Below are positions 52,684-62,072 of a DNA stretch of 64,000 nt, piece after piece. The translations under genes and the position numbers were made by a program. Origin of the DNA: Microbacterium murale (GTDB taxonomy: Bacteria; Actinomycetota; Actinomycetes; Actinomycetales; Microbacteriaceae). Under the pieces are notes generated by a model. The model was given only the letters and a program-made list of their open reading frames with translations, searched no databases and was not told where the DNA came from. The stretch lies in contig NZ_BMCM01000002.1 of assembly GCF_014635185.1 (NCBI RefSeq), positions 248,001 to 312,000 on the forward strand, written 5' to 3'. Position 1 is the first letter of the stretch. Each line of letters starts with the position of its first letter.

Positions 52684-53915
52684 AGGAACGCCTTGCCCTC
52701 GCCGCGATACGTGGGCAGCTCGTCGATCACCTCGGTGCCGGCGACCAGGTGATACGCGTCGATGCGCTCGGCGGGCTCGCCGCTCTTCGCATGGCGGAAC
52801 CACACCCGGTCGCCGATGTCGAGCGTCCGCGCCGCGTCGCCCTGCAACGGCGTCTGCACCTCACCGGCGGCTTCGCGCGGCATCGTTCGCAGCCCTTGTG
52901 GCCATACCGCACGGGGCTGACGCGAGCCGAGTGCGGGACCCGACGCGATCCATCCCCCACCGAGCACCGTGGCGATGTCATCCGCCGGCCGTCGCACGAC
53001 ATCGAAGGCGAACGCGCTGGCAGGTGCGGGGCGGAAGGAACGGTAGCCGTCGAACAGGTGCCCACCGAGCAGACCACTGCCCGCCGATGCCTCGGTGACG
53101 GACTCGTCACTGCCGGTGAACTCCAGCGACCCCGTGCCTCCGCCGTTGAGGAACTCCAGCGGCGCGACATCGGTGAGAGCATCCGCGATCTCGGCGCGGC
53201 GCCTGCGCAGCTCGGCCCGCGACCGCGCCTGCACCATGCGGATCACCGGCGCGTCCGAGCCGTTGTCGCCCTGACCCGCGATCTGCGCCTCGTACATCTG
53301 CAGCCCGACCAGCCGGAACCCGGGTCGGCGCGTGATCGTGCGCGCGAATCCGGCGACGTCGGCGGCTGTGAACAGCGGCGAACGGCGCACGCCGATGTGC
53401 CCGAGTGCTGCAGAGCGCCATGACGCGTCGGCATCGATGGCCACCCTGATCGTCTCGCGCCGATCGGGCGGCGCGACGGCGTCGATCAGGTCGAGATGAG
53501 CGATGTCGTCGACCATCAGGGTGATGCGGGATGCGGCGACCTCGTCGTGCACCAGCCTCTCGAGGCCTGCCCGGTCGACGGTCGGATAGCCGAGCACGAT
53601 GTCGTCGTGCGTCTCGGCGAGCCAGAGCGCTTCGGCGAGCGAGAAGGAGAGGATGCCGCGATACCCGGGGATGCGCAGCACGGCGTCGAGCACGGCCCGC
53701 ACGCGCACCGATTTCGAGGCGACGCGGATCGGGATGCCGCCGGCGCGCACCAGCAGATCCATTGCGTTGTGACGCAGCGCATCGACATCGATCACGGCGA
53801 CGGGCGCCGCGAGGTGCGAGGTGGCATCCGACAAACGCGGCCACCAGAGCGCCGGGTTGTCCCAGTCGCGTGAGGGGGCGGCTGTACGGCTCAGGTCAGC
53901 GGTGAGGTCGAGCAC
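52680..53915 (-). CDS. Alanine-racemase-fold enzyme (amino acid deaminase/aldolase type)
   Basis: This is a 411-residue PLP-dependent TIM-barrel protein related to D-threonine aldolase and D-serine dehydratase. The cofactor lysine is in PIRVASKSVRVRA, then GFRLVGLQMYEAQIAG and EFLNGGGTGSLEFTG (phosphate site). A C-terminal beta domain (GDAARTLDIGDRVWFRHAKSGEP) carries possible metal residues. Annotated relatives are called amino acid deaminase/aldolase. It precedes and overlaps the lactone oxidase gene by four bases. The physiological substrate is unknown. Confidence 0.85.
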   Translation of the reverse strand: MLDLTADLSRTAAPSRDWDNPALWWPRLSDATSHLAAPVAVIDVDALRHNAMDLLVRAGGIPIRVASKSVRVRAVLDAVLRIPGYRGILSFSLAEALWLAETHDDIVLGYPTVDRAGLERLVHDEVAASRITLMVDDIAHLDLIDAVAPPDRRETIRVAIDADASWRSAALGHIGVRRSPLFTAADVAGFARTITRRPGFRLVGLQMYEAQIAGQGDNGSDAPVIRMVQARSRAELRRRRAEIADALTDVAPLEFLNGGGTGSLEFTGSDESVTEASAGSGLLGGHLFDGYRSFRPAPASAFAFDVVRRPADDIATVLGGGWIASGPALGSRQPRAVWPQGLRTMPREAAGEVQTPLQGDAARTLDIGDRVWFRHAKSGEPAERIDAYHLVAGTEVIDELPTYRGEGKAFL

Positions 53916-53972
53916 TCCCCCACCCTACGACGTCGGCTCGCCGACCACCGCGAAGCTAGGCTGTGAATGCAC

Positions 53973-54045
53973 GCCCCCATAGCCCAATGGCAGAGGCAGG
54001 CGACTTAAAATCGCTTCAGTCTGGGTTCGAGTCCCAGTGGGGGCA
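53973..54045 (+). tRNA. tRNA with anticodon UAA (leucine by anticodon), class I structure
   Basis: A 73-base cloverleaf is clear: acceptor GCCCCCA/TGGGGGC, D stem GCC/GGC with a GG-containing loop, anticodon stem GGCGA/TCGCT, loop CTTAAAA with anticodon TAA at 54006-54008, five-base variable loop TCAGT, T stem CTGGG/CCCAG with loop TTCGAGT. The discriminator base is A. The anticodon would read UUA (Leu). Leucine tRNAs normally have a long variable arm, absent here, so the charged amino acid is uncertain. The CCA end is not encoded in the DNA. Confidence 0.9.
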
Positions 54046-54114
54046 CTCTCAGCAACTCAGGTCGCGACGCCCGTGTGCGGCGGGGAGCAACCGCCGCATC
54101 CGGGATGAAACGCA

Positions 54115-54154
54115 ACCGGCCCATGCCGCGACGTGATGTGCGGCATGGGCCGGT
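54115..54154. terminator. Terminator between the tRNA and the NADH dehydrogenase gene
   Basis: ACCGGCCCATGCCGC (54115-54129) and GCGGCATGGGCCGGT (54140-54154) pair perfectly around a ten-base loop. It lies 20 bases past the end of the minus-strand NADH dehydrogenase gene and about 70 bases past the tRNA, so it can serve both. Confidence 0.85.
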
Positions 54155-54174
54155 GATGAAGCGGGAGTCGCCTC

Positions 54175-55719
54175 TTACTTCGCTGACGCCTTGGTCGTGG
54201 CGGGCTTCTTCGCAGCGGGCTTCTTCGCAGGAGCCGCTTTCTCAGTCTCGTCGTCAGTGGGCTCCGCCGCGGCGGGCTTCGCAGCCGGCGTGGCAGCGGC
54301 CGGCTTCGCAGCAGCGGGCTTTGCAGCAGCGGGCTTTGCAGCAGCGGGCTTCGCAGGCGCTGCAACGGCAGCATCCGCCGCGGGACGCGGACGAGCGGCG
54401 AACTCTTCGAAGACGTAACGAGGGTTCTGCACGGCCTCGAGGTTCACGAGGTCGCGGCCCAGCCACAGGTTGTTCCACCAGTCCCACAGCACGCGCCACT
54501 TGCGCTCCCACGTCGGCATCGCGAGCCCGTGGTACCCACGGTGCGCGATCCAGGCGACGAAACCCTTGAGAGCGAGGTTCCCAGACTGGAAGACACCGTT
54601 GTAGAGGCCGAGACCGGCGACCGCGCCGAGGTTCTTGTGGAAGTAGTCCTTGGTCTCCTCGCCGCGGAGGACGGCGACCAGGTTCTTCGCGAGCAGCTTC
54701 GCCTGACGCACCGCGTGCTGGGCGTTCGGCACGCAGTTGCCGCCGACGCCGCCACCGGAGAGATCGGGGACGGCCGAGACGTCACCGGCAGCCCACGCGC
54801 CCTCGACGAACTCCTCGGGCGTGCCGACGCGCAGGTCGGCACGGGTCTGGATGCGACCGCGCTCCTCGACCGGAAGATCGCCGCCTCGCACGACCGTGGG
54901 GTTCGCCATGACACCGGCGGTCCAGACGATGAGGTCGGTCGGGATGACCTCGCCGGTGGAGATCGCGACGTTGCCGTCGATGGCGCCCTGCACCTGCGTG
55001 TCGAGGTGCACGTTGGCCCCGCGCTTGGCGAGATCCTTCAGAACCCATTCGCTCGTCTTCAGCGAGACCTCGGGCATGATGCGGCCCATCGCCTCGATGA
55101 GGTGGAAGTGGGTGTCCTCGAAGCGCAACTGCGGGTACTTCGACAGCAGCGACGATGCCAGCGAGCGCAGCTCGGCGAACACCTCGATGCCGGCGAAGCC
55201 ACCGCCGACGACGACAGTGGTCAGCAGGCGGTCGCGCTCGGGACCGGCCGGCAGCGAAGCGGCCTTGTCGAAGTTCGACATCAGCTTGTCGCGCACGGCG
55301 ACGGCCTCTTCGATCGTCTTGAGCCCGATCGCGTTGTCGGCGATGCCGGGGATCGGGAAGGTCCGCGAGACTGCGCCGGCGGTGACGACGATCTGGTCGT
55401 ACTCGAGCTCGTACGGCTCACCGACCGGCGGCGTGATGGTCGCGACCTTGTTCGCGTGATTGATGCCGGTCACCTTCGCAGTGACGACATGCGTTCGCTT
55501 AAGGTGACGACGATGCGCGACGACAGCGTGCCGTGCCTCGATCGAACCGGCCGCGACCTCTGGGAGGAACGGCTGGTACGTCATGTACGGCAGCGGGTCG
55601 ACCATGGTCACGTCGGCTTCGTGCTTTCGAAGATGCTTCTCGAGCTTCCAGGCCGTATAGAAGCCCGCGTAGCCGCCGCCGACGATCAGAATCTTGGGCA
55701 CAGTGCTGTTCTCAGGCAC
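54175..55719 (-). CDS. ndh: Type II NADH dehydrogenase with Lys/Ala/Pro-rich tail
   Basis: NDH-2 passes electrons from NADH to menaquinone at the inner face of the membrane without pumping protons. The core (residues 1-450) has ILIVGGGYAGFYTAWKL (FAD), TVVVGGGFAGIEVFAEL (NADH) and GAWAAGDVSAVPDLSGG. The last 60 residues are unusual, made of repeated AAAKP units, then KKPAAKK and ending TTKASAK, like an actinobacterial histone H1-type tail. Its basic charge may bind DNA or anionic lipid. The start at 55719 has no strong ribosome site. An in-frame tandem repeat at 54302-54360 encodes the units. Confidence 0.93.
   Translation of the reverse strand: MPENSTVPKILIVGGGYAGFYTAWKLEKHLRKHEADVTMVDPLPYMTYQPFLPEVAAGSIEARHAVVAHRRHLKRTHVVTAKVTGINHANKVATITPPVGEPYELEYDQIVVTAGAVSRTFPIPGIADNAIGLKTIEEAVAVRDKLMSNFDKAASLPAGPERDRLLTTVVVGGGFAGIEVFAELRSLASSLLSKYPQLRFEDTHFHLIEAMGRIMPEVSLKTSEWVLKDLAKRGANVHLDTQVQGAIDGNVAISTGEVIPTDLIVWTAGVMANPTVVRGGDLPVEERGRIQTRADLRVGTPEEFVEGAWAAGDVSAVPDLSGGGVGGNCVPNAQHAVRQAKLLAKNLVAVLRGEETKDYFHKNLGAVAGLGLYNGVFQSGNLALKGFVAWIAHRGYHGLAMPTWERKWRVLWDWWNNLWLGRDLVNLEAVQNPRYVFEEFAARPRPAADAAVAAPAKPAAAKPAAAKPAAAKPAAATPAAKPAAAEPTDDETEKAAPAKKPAAKKPATTKASAK
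54302..54360. repeat. 15-bp tandem repeat encoding AAAKP units in ndh
   Basis: Four near-identical 15-base units, GGGCTTTGCAGCAGC and variants differing at single positions, run from about 54302 to 54360. Because 15 is a multiple of three the frame is kept. Copy number is probably variable among strains. Confidence 0.8.
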
Positions 55720-55736
55720 AGAGGGACAACTCCTAG

Positions 55737-57044
55737 TCAGGGTGCTGGCGTGCTTTGCTTGCGCGCCGATCGGATGCGCCGGGCAGCAGCGGTGACGCCT
55801 AGCGCGATAAGAATACCAGGCACAGTGAGTGCGATGAGCGGAAGCGTGCCGTAGCGCAGTGAATCCGCGCTCGGAAGCAGCGGAGATCCGGGCTCGGTCG
55901 GCGGATCGGCTGCGGGCAGCGGGTCGATCTGCACGGGCGTGATCTCGGGCTCAGGGAGGGGCTCAGCGTCCGCACGGCGGTAAAGACGCACCCACTCGGC
56001 GAGATCGCCCATCGGATTCGCATCGACGATCGGAACGGATGACGTCACCGCCGCGGACGCGTTCAGAAGTCCGTATCCGTAGAGCGGATCGGGCAGATCA
56101 GTCACCCCGGGGACGGGCAACGCGGTCTTGATGATGCGATTGATCACATTCGCGGCATCCAGATCCGGATGGGCGGACCGGATCAGTGCCGCCACGCCCG
56201 CCACGATGGGCGATGCACCGCTGGTACCGCGCCACAGGCTCAGTTCGCCATCCGCCGAGACCCCGAGCAATCCTTCACTCGGCGCCGAGATGCCGATCGT
56301 GATCCCCTGCGTGGATGCTTCCACGCTCGCCGTGCCGGTCTGGTCGACGCCTCCGACGGTGAGCACGCCGGGGATCGTCGCCGGTGCGCCGATGACATCG
56401 GTGCCGCTGCCCCGGTTGCCCGCCGCGACGACGACGACGACATCGTGCTCGTACGCGTACAGGAACGCGTCATCCCAGCTCTTGTCCCAGTCGAGCGTGT
56501 TCGTCGTGAACGACATGTTAATGATGTCGGCGCCGTGATCGACCGCCCAGCGGACGCCGTCGGCGACCTGCTCGACGAACGGCACGGCTGCGGCGGCGCC
56601 GAAGCCGACCGAGACCGACAGCAGCTTCGCCTCCGGCGCCACGCCGATCATGCCCGTGCCGTCGGCCTTGCCCCGACCGGCGGCAAGCGACGCCACCCAC
56701 GAGCCGTGGTCGCCGTCGACGGCTCCGACGGGCGTGCGTCCGTCTGGCGTGCCGCTGCCCGAGACATCGGTGCCGTCGACGACGGCGTCGCCGAACACCG
56801 ACGGCACCTTGCCGATGCCGGTGTCGATGATCGCGATCGTCACGCCTTCACCGCGCGTGGTCTTCCATGCGTCGCGGATGCCGGCACCGTCGAGCCAGTA
56901 CTCCGATGCGCGCACCGGATCGGTCGGGTCGTCGGGGACGGGTCCTGGCGTCGGCGTCGGTGTGGTCGTGGCTCCGGTGAGCAGAACGGATGCCGCCACC
57001 GCCGCGACCGCGACGGTGCTGCGCAGCATCGCCTTCAGCCTCAT
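55737..57044 (-). CDS. Secreted S8 serine protease, mycosin-like
   Basis: This is a 435-residue subtilisin-type protease with a signal peptide (TVAVAAVAASVLLTG) and a C-terminal membrane helix (LPLIALTVPGILIALGV). The catalytic triad is Asp in AIIDTGIG, His in GDHGSWVASL and Ser in GTSGASPIVAG, and the oxyanion Asn lies in VAAGNRGSG. The C-terminal anchored form is typical of mycosins linked to type VII secretion, but no ESX genes are in the window. The ATG at 57044 overlaps the DUF501 stop (ATGA). Position in the eno-DUF501 cluster is typical of actinobacteria. Confidence 0.9.
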   Translation of the reverse strand: MRLKAMLRSTVAVAAVAASVLLTGATTTPTPTPGPVPDDPTDPVRASEYWLDGAGIRDAWKTTRGEGVTIAIIDTGIGKVPSVFGDAVVDGTDVSGSGTPDGRTPVGAVDGDHGSWVASLAAGRGKADGTGMIGVAPEAKLLSVSVGFGAAAAVPFVEQVADGVRWAVDHGADIINMSFTTNTLDWDKSWDDAFLYAYEHDVVVVVAAGNRGSGTDVIGAPATIPGVLTVGGVDQTGTASVEASTQGITIGISAPSEGLLGVSADGELSLWRGTSGASPIVAGVAALIRSAHPDLDAANVINRIIKTALPVPGVTDLPDPLYGYGLLNASAAVTSSVPIVDANPMGDLAEWVRLYRRADAEPLPEPEITPVQIDPLPAADPPTEPGSPLLPSADSLRYGTLPLIALTVPGILIALGVTAAARRIRSARKQSTPAP

Positions 57045-57562
57045 GCGGTCGCGGCTCCGGGCTTCTCGCATTCGCAGCGCTGCGGCGACCAGGACGATCG
57101 CGCGAGCGCGGCGTCGCCGATCGGATTGACTCCGGGTCCGGCGGCCAGCGCGTGACCGGCCAGCGCGTGCAGGCATTTCACGCGGACGGGCATGCCGCCG
57201 GCAGAGATCCCGTCGATCTCAGGCACGTCGCCGAAATGCGCGCGATCGGCGATGTACGCCTCGTGCGCGGCCTGATACGCCGCCGAGACGTCCTCGTCCT
57301 CATCGAGAAGAGACGCGAGTTCCGGCATCACCTGGGTCGCCTCGAGCGTCGACATCGCGGCGGTCGCCGCGGGATGCGTGAGGTAGTAGAACGTGGGGAA
57401 CGGCGATCCGTCCGGCAGACGAGGACTGGTCGCCACGACGGTCGGATTCCCGCAGACGCACCGCGCCGCGATGCCGACGACCCCGCGCGCCGAACGACCC
57501 AGCTGCGCGGACACGACGTCGATCTCGGCAGTGGTGGGCGGGGCGAAGGGCGGGGTCGTCAC
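57041..57562 (-). CDS. DUF501 protein
   Basis: This is a 173-residue family protein. Landmarks are GVVGIAARCVCGNPTVVATSPRL, with the Cys-rich pair, PFPTFYYLTHPAA, and the end GMPVRVKCLHALAGHALA. It is almost universal in actinobacteria in the eno-FtsB/DivIC-DUF501 order, as here. Function unknown. A metal site from Cys and His is conceivable. It overlaps the protease gene. Confidence 0.92.
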   Translation of the reverse strand: MTTPPFAPPTTAEIDVVSAQLGRSARGVVGIAARCVCGNPTVVATSPRLPDGSPFPTFYYLTHPAATAAMSTLEATQVMPELASLLDEDEDVSAAYQAAHEAYIADRAHFGDVPEIDGISAGGMPVRVKCLHALAGHALAAGPGVNPIGDAALARSSWSPQRCECEKPGAATA

Positions 57563-57609
57563 GCCTTCAGCTTAAGGCAGGGGATCCTGGGGAATCGCTC
57601 ACTGCTGGC

Positions 57610-58176
57610 CTATCCGCCGGCGCTCGCGTTCTGGGCGAGCCCCGCTCCGGCGATGGTGCGCAGCAGCTGCGGCATCCAGTCGGCGGGCGTCTTCTTCAGC
57701 TCATCGCTCACGGGCGTCTGCTCCTGCGGGAGCGATGCGGGGTCGATGTCGTTGTCGACGAGGTAGACGACCTCGCCCGGCTTGACGTAGTAGAGCCGCT
57801 CGCGAGCCTGCGTGGTGATGTAGGCCGGGTCTTCCCAGCGCTCCTGCTCCTGCTCGAGCGCCTCGATCTCGTCGGCGCTCACCTGCACCGACGCCTCGAG
57901 CGCGGCGATCTTCTGCCGCTGATCGATGAACGTGCCGAGGGTCGGGACCAGGACCCACGCGCCGAGCACGACGAGCGAGAGCATGATGACCATGAAGCCG
58001 GACAGGCGGATGCCGGAGGCCCACTCCCGCACGTCTACCTCTCGGGTCGCGGCGCGGGACGAGCGCGGCTTCGCGGCGCCGGACTTCGCCGCACGCGTCT
58101 TGGCCGATTCAGCAGTGCGCGACGGCGGTTGCGCACTCGGACGGGATGCGGAAGGGGGAGTCGGACGTCTCGCCAT
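57610..58176 (-). CDS. Septum formation initiator family protein (FtsB/DivIC)
   Basis: This is a 188-residue cell-division protein. A basic, Ala/Ser/Pro-rich cytoplasmic N terminus (residues 1-55) precedes one membrane helix (FMVIMLSLVVLGAWVLV) and a coiled coil (QRQKIAALEASVQVSADEIEALEQEQ, quoted in part). YVKPGEVVYLVD is the characteristic end of the domain. It joins the FtsL/FtsQ complex at the septum. It lies downstream of eno on the same strand, as in other actinobacteria. Confidence 0.92.
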   Translation of the reverse strand: MARRPTPPSASRPSAQPPSRTAESAKTRAAKSGAAKPRSSRAATREVDVREWASGIRLSGFMVIMLSLVVLGAWVLVPTLGTFIDQRQKIAALEASVQVSADEIEALEQEQERWEDPAYITTQARERLYYVKPGEVVYLVDNDIDPASLPQEQTPVSDELKKTPADWMPQLLRTIAGAGLAQNASAGG

Positions 58177-58225
58177 GACTCCCCCTTCCGTGATTCTGTC
58201 TCAGTCGCGCTCAGCCCTCAGGCGC

Positions 58226-59521
<1,296 letters not shown>

Positions 59522-59600
59522 TCAGGGAAAGGGTGTTGTGGTGGAGCGTCGTCGATCCATGGTCAGTCTAGTGCGCGGCATCCATCGTTCACATGCCCGG

Positions 59601-60530
59601 TCAGTCCTGAAGTGCGAACTGTGCGGAGCGCACGTCGGTGACGATGACGTCCGCCATTCCGGAGCGCAGCACCGCGCTGACCGCACGTTCTTTGCCCTCG
59701 CCACCGCCGATCGCGACCTTCAGACCGATGTCACGCAGCTGCTCCTCCGCAATACCGACGAAGCGATCGCCAAGGCCGGGCACTGTGCGGCCGTCCGCGT
59801 CCAGCAGCGACGTGCCGTACTCGGCGATGACGCCTTGTTCCGCGAAGCCGTCCAGCTCACCGGTCTCGATGAGGTGATCCGCGAGAAGCGAAGCGCTGGG
59901 CCAGCCGCCGATCGTGAGAAAGGCCTTCGTCACGTGATCGAAGCGTCCGAACGTGTGCTGGATCGTCGGATGCTTCAGGATCACGCGCGCTTCTGGCGCG
60001 ATCAGAATGGGCGCGTACAGCGGATACGTCGCTCCCCCGGCTGCGCGCCCGACGTTGGAGATCACCTCCATGCCGTCTTCGAGACGTGGCCAGCCGATGC
60101 CGGTGAGTTGGACGACGTCGGCGCTGGGGAGCTGAGTGATCGACCTCGATGCCATCACGAGGGTGCGCCCAGGCGTGAATCCGACGACGTCGTCCTCCTC
60201 AATGGTCTCGACGATGACTCGAGCGGTGACGGCCGCGATCGCTTCGCGCACCTTCAGTTCGTGGGTGGAGTACGTCGCGACGACGAGCGCCGACTGCAGA
60301 CCGAATCGCTGCGCGAGTCGTGTGGAGAGCTCCACATCGACCGGCTCGGCGACGGTCGCGCGCACCTCGACGAGCCCGAGCTCTCGGGCCCTGCGCACCA
60401 TCCGAGCCGTCGCGAACCGGGATCGGCCGATCTCGTCGGCGATGTCGTTCACCGCGCGCCCGTGGGCGAGGTTCTGCAGCGCGACGTAGACGTGGAGTAC
60501 CTGCTGATCCAGAGGAAGCAATTTGCTCAT
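59601..60530 (-). CDS. SorC-family sugar-binding transcriptional regulator
   Basis: This is a 309-residue regulator. The N-terminal helix-turn-helix (NDIADEIGRSRFATARMVRRARELGLV, about residues 28-55, quoted in part) precedes a sugar-phosphate-binding domain of the SorC type (VVGFTPGRTLVMASR, ITQLPSADVVQLTG, LYAPILIAPEAR, GGWP). These proteins sense phosphorylated sugars. The target is unknown. The HAD phosphatase gene diverges from it across 86 bases, and an inverted repeat overlaps its start. Confidence 0.9.
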   Translation of the reverse strand: MSKLLPLDQQVLHVYVALQNLAHGRAVNDIADEIGRSRFATARMVRRARELGLVEVRATVAEPVDVELSTRLAQRFGLQSALVVATYSTHELKVREAIAAVTARVIVETIEEDDVVGFTPGRTLVMASRSITQLPSADVVQLTGIGWPRLEDGMEVISNVGRAAGGATYPLYAPILIAPEARVILKHPTIQHTFGRFDHVTKAFLTIGGWPSASLLADHLIETGELDGFAEQGVIAEYGTSLLDADGRTVPGLGDRFVGIAEEQLRDIGLKVAIGGGEGKERAVSAVLRSGMADVIVTDVRSAQFALQD

Positions 60531-60557
60531 AGGAGCACCATACGACGACTTATGAGC
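60525..60557. promoter_or_regulatory. Inverted repeat overlapping the SorC start
   Basis: GCTCATA (60525-60531) and TATGAGC (60551-60557) flank 19 bases and cover the SorC start codon (60528-60530). They may be half-sites for autoregulation or regulation of the divergent HAD gene. The evidence is only symmetry and position. Confidence 0.25.
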
Positions 60558-60616
60558 GTTCCACCATAGCCTGGTGACGTCGTCGACACGTCGGTCACTT
60601 CAGGAACGGATGCTGT

Positions 60617-61309
60617 ATGAATCGCCTCGCCAACCTCGCTGCCGCCCTGCAACAGGGAGATGCGGTCGCGATCGACGGCGCCCTGTTCGACATGGACGGC
60701 ACGATCGTCGATTCAATCCCCGCGGTCGAGAGCGCCTGGCGCATCTGGGCCGGCGAACACGGCATTCCCGTGCCGTCGGCGAGCATGCACGGCAAGACGG
60801 CCGGAGCGGTTGTGCGCGCATCCGGACTCGCGATCTCCGATCGGGCGCGCGCAGAGGCCAGACTCGCCGAGATCGAGGCTCGACCAGGGCAGACTCTCCG
60901 GTCTCTCCCTGGCGCCCGGTCGTTACTGGACGCACTTCCTGACGGGCGATGGGGCATCGTGACCTCGGCGGCGCGAACCGTGGCGGTCGCCAGGCTCGCG
61001 GCGACCGAATTGCCGGCACCCGCATTCCGGGTCACAGGAGGTGACGTCACGCAGAGCAAGCCGGATGCGGAACCGTTCCTCCGCGGCATCGAGCACCTTG
61101 CCGATCGCGGTCACGCAGGCGTCGTGGTCGCCTTCGAAGACACCGTGGCAGGAGCCACATCTGCGACCGAGGCCGGATGCCTCGTGATCGGTGTCCTCGG
61201 CACCGATACCCGCGAGCAGCTGGCGCGCTGCGCACATGTCGTGATCGACACCCTGGAGTCCGTTCGCGTCGAGAGCAGCGGTGATCGGCTGCTCATCCGA
61301 CTCATCTGA
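60617..61309 (+). CDS. HAD-superfamily sugar-phosphatase-like hydrolase
   Basis: This is a 230-residue HAD phosphatase. The nucleophile and acid are Asp25 and Asp27 (FDMDGTIVDS), motif II is IVTSA, motif III is the lysine in SKPDAEPF and motif IV is FEDTVAGATSA. The cap is of the beta-phosphoglucomutase type. The pattern is close to sugar-phosphate and glycerol-3-phosphate phosphatases. It diverges from a SorC sugar-phosphate sensor, which suggests shared regulation by a sugar phosphate. The MgtC gene follows after 10 bases. Confidence 0.88.
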   Translation: MNRLANLAAALQQGDAVAIDGALFDMDGTIVDSIPAVESAWRIWAGEHGIPVPSASMHGKTAGAVVRASGLAISDRARAEARLAEIEARPGQTLRSLPGARSLLDALPDGRWGIVTSAARTVAVARLAATELPAPAFRVTGGDVTQSKPDAEPFLRGIEHLADRGHAGVVVAFEDTVAGATSATEAGCLVIGVLGTDTREQLARCAHVVIDTLESVRVESSGDRLLIRLI

Positions 61310-61319
61310 GGAGATGAGC

Positions 61320-62018
61320 GTGCTCATCGAACTGTATTCCGAGACCACCCTCACCGAGATCGCGCTGCTGGCCATCGCATTCGTGCTCTCGGCGATCATC
61401 GGCGTCGAGCGGCAGCGCAAGCTCAAGAGCGCAGGTCTGCGTACGCACACCCTCGTCGGACTCGGCTCCGCCGTGTTCACTCTCGTGTCTGCCTACGGGT
61501 TCAGCAACGTCGTGGGGGCGGAGGTGATCCTCGACCCGTCGCGCATAGCAGCGCAGATCGTGTCGGGCATCGGCTTCCTGGGCGCCGGTGTCATCTTCGT
61601 GCGCAGAGGTGCGGTCAGCGGCCTCACGACCGCGGCATCCATCTGGGTCACCGCCGCTATCGGAATGGCATGCGGTGCGGGGATGCCGGTCATCGCTGTG
61701 GCCGCGACCGTGCTGCACCTGCTCACCGTCGGGGTGCTCACGTTCGTCGGAAGGCTCATCAGCCCGGAAGTGCCCGACCCCGTACTCACGATCCGCTACC
61801 GTCGCGGCAACAACGTCCTGCGGCAGGTGCTGGAGATGTCGGCCAGGCAGGGCTATCACTCGGCCTTGGAGGAAGCCAGCAGCGACGAGGACTCCAAGCT
61901 GCGCGAGCTGACGCTTCGCTTCACCGGCGACCTCTCCGAGTTCCCCGCTCTGGTCGGCCAACTCTCGGAGATCGACGGGGTCGAGTCGGTCGTCTCCAAC
62001 GGAGACGATGACGACTGA
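61320..62018 (+). CDS. MgtC/SapB family membrane protein
   Basis: This is a 232-residue protein. The N-terminal half has four to five membrane helices with IIGVERQRKLKSAGLRTHTLVGLGS and RIAAQIVSGIGFLGAGVIF (quoted in part), diagnostic for MgtC. The C-terminal half is a soluble ACT-like domain. MgtC proteins regulate magnesium adaptation and ATPases. The start is GTG at 61320, because AGGAG lies six bases ahead; the ATG at 61314 abuts that ribosome site with no spacing. Confidence 0.88.
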   Translation: MLIELYSETTLTEIALLAIAFVLSAIIGVERQRKLKSAGLRTHTLVGLGSAVFTLVSAYGFSNVVGAEVILDPSRIAAQIVSGIGFLGAGVIFVRRGAVSGLTTAASIWVTAAIGMACGAGMPVIAVAATVLHLLTVGVLTFVGRLISPEVPDPVLTIRYRRGNNVLRQVLEMSARQGYHSALEEASSDEDSKLRELTLRFTGDLSEFPALVGQLSEIDGVESVVSNGDDDD

Positions 62019-62030
62019 ACCGGTCACGTA

Positions 62031-62063
62031 GAAGGCGGGCACCGCATCTCGGTGCCCGCCTTC
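62031..62063. terminator. Bidirectional terminator between MgtC and glycerophosphodiesterase genes
   Basis: GAAGGCGGGCACCG (62031-62044) and CGGTGCCCGCCTTC (62050-62063) form a perfect 14-bp stem with a five-base loop, centred between two convergent genes. Confidence 0.9.
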
Positions 62064-62072
62064 TCCCGTCGA

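Noticed and set aside
53973-54045. Standard class II leucine tRNA
   Set aside because: There is no room for a long variable arm; only five bases lie between the anticodon and T stems.
54302-54360. CRISPR-like array
   Set aside because: The 15-bp units are contiguous, without spacers, and lie in the ndh coding frame.
55737-57044. Evidence of a type VII secretion locus from the mycosin-like protease
   Set aside because: No ESX core genes (EccB-E, EsxA/B) are in the window; this protease is common in the eno cluster of actinobacteria without them.
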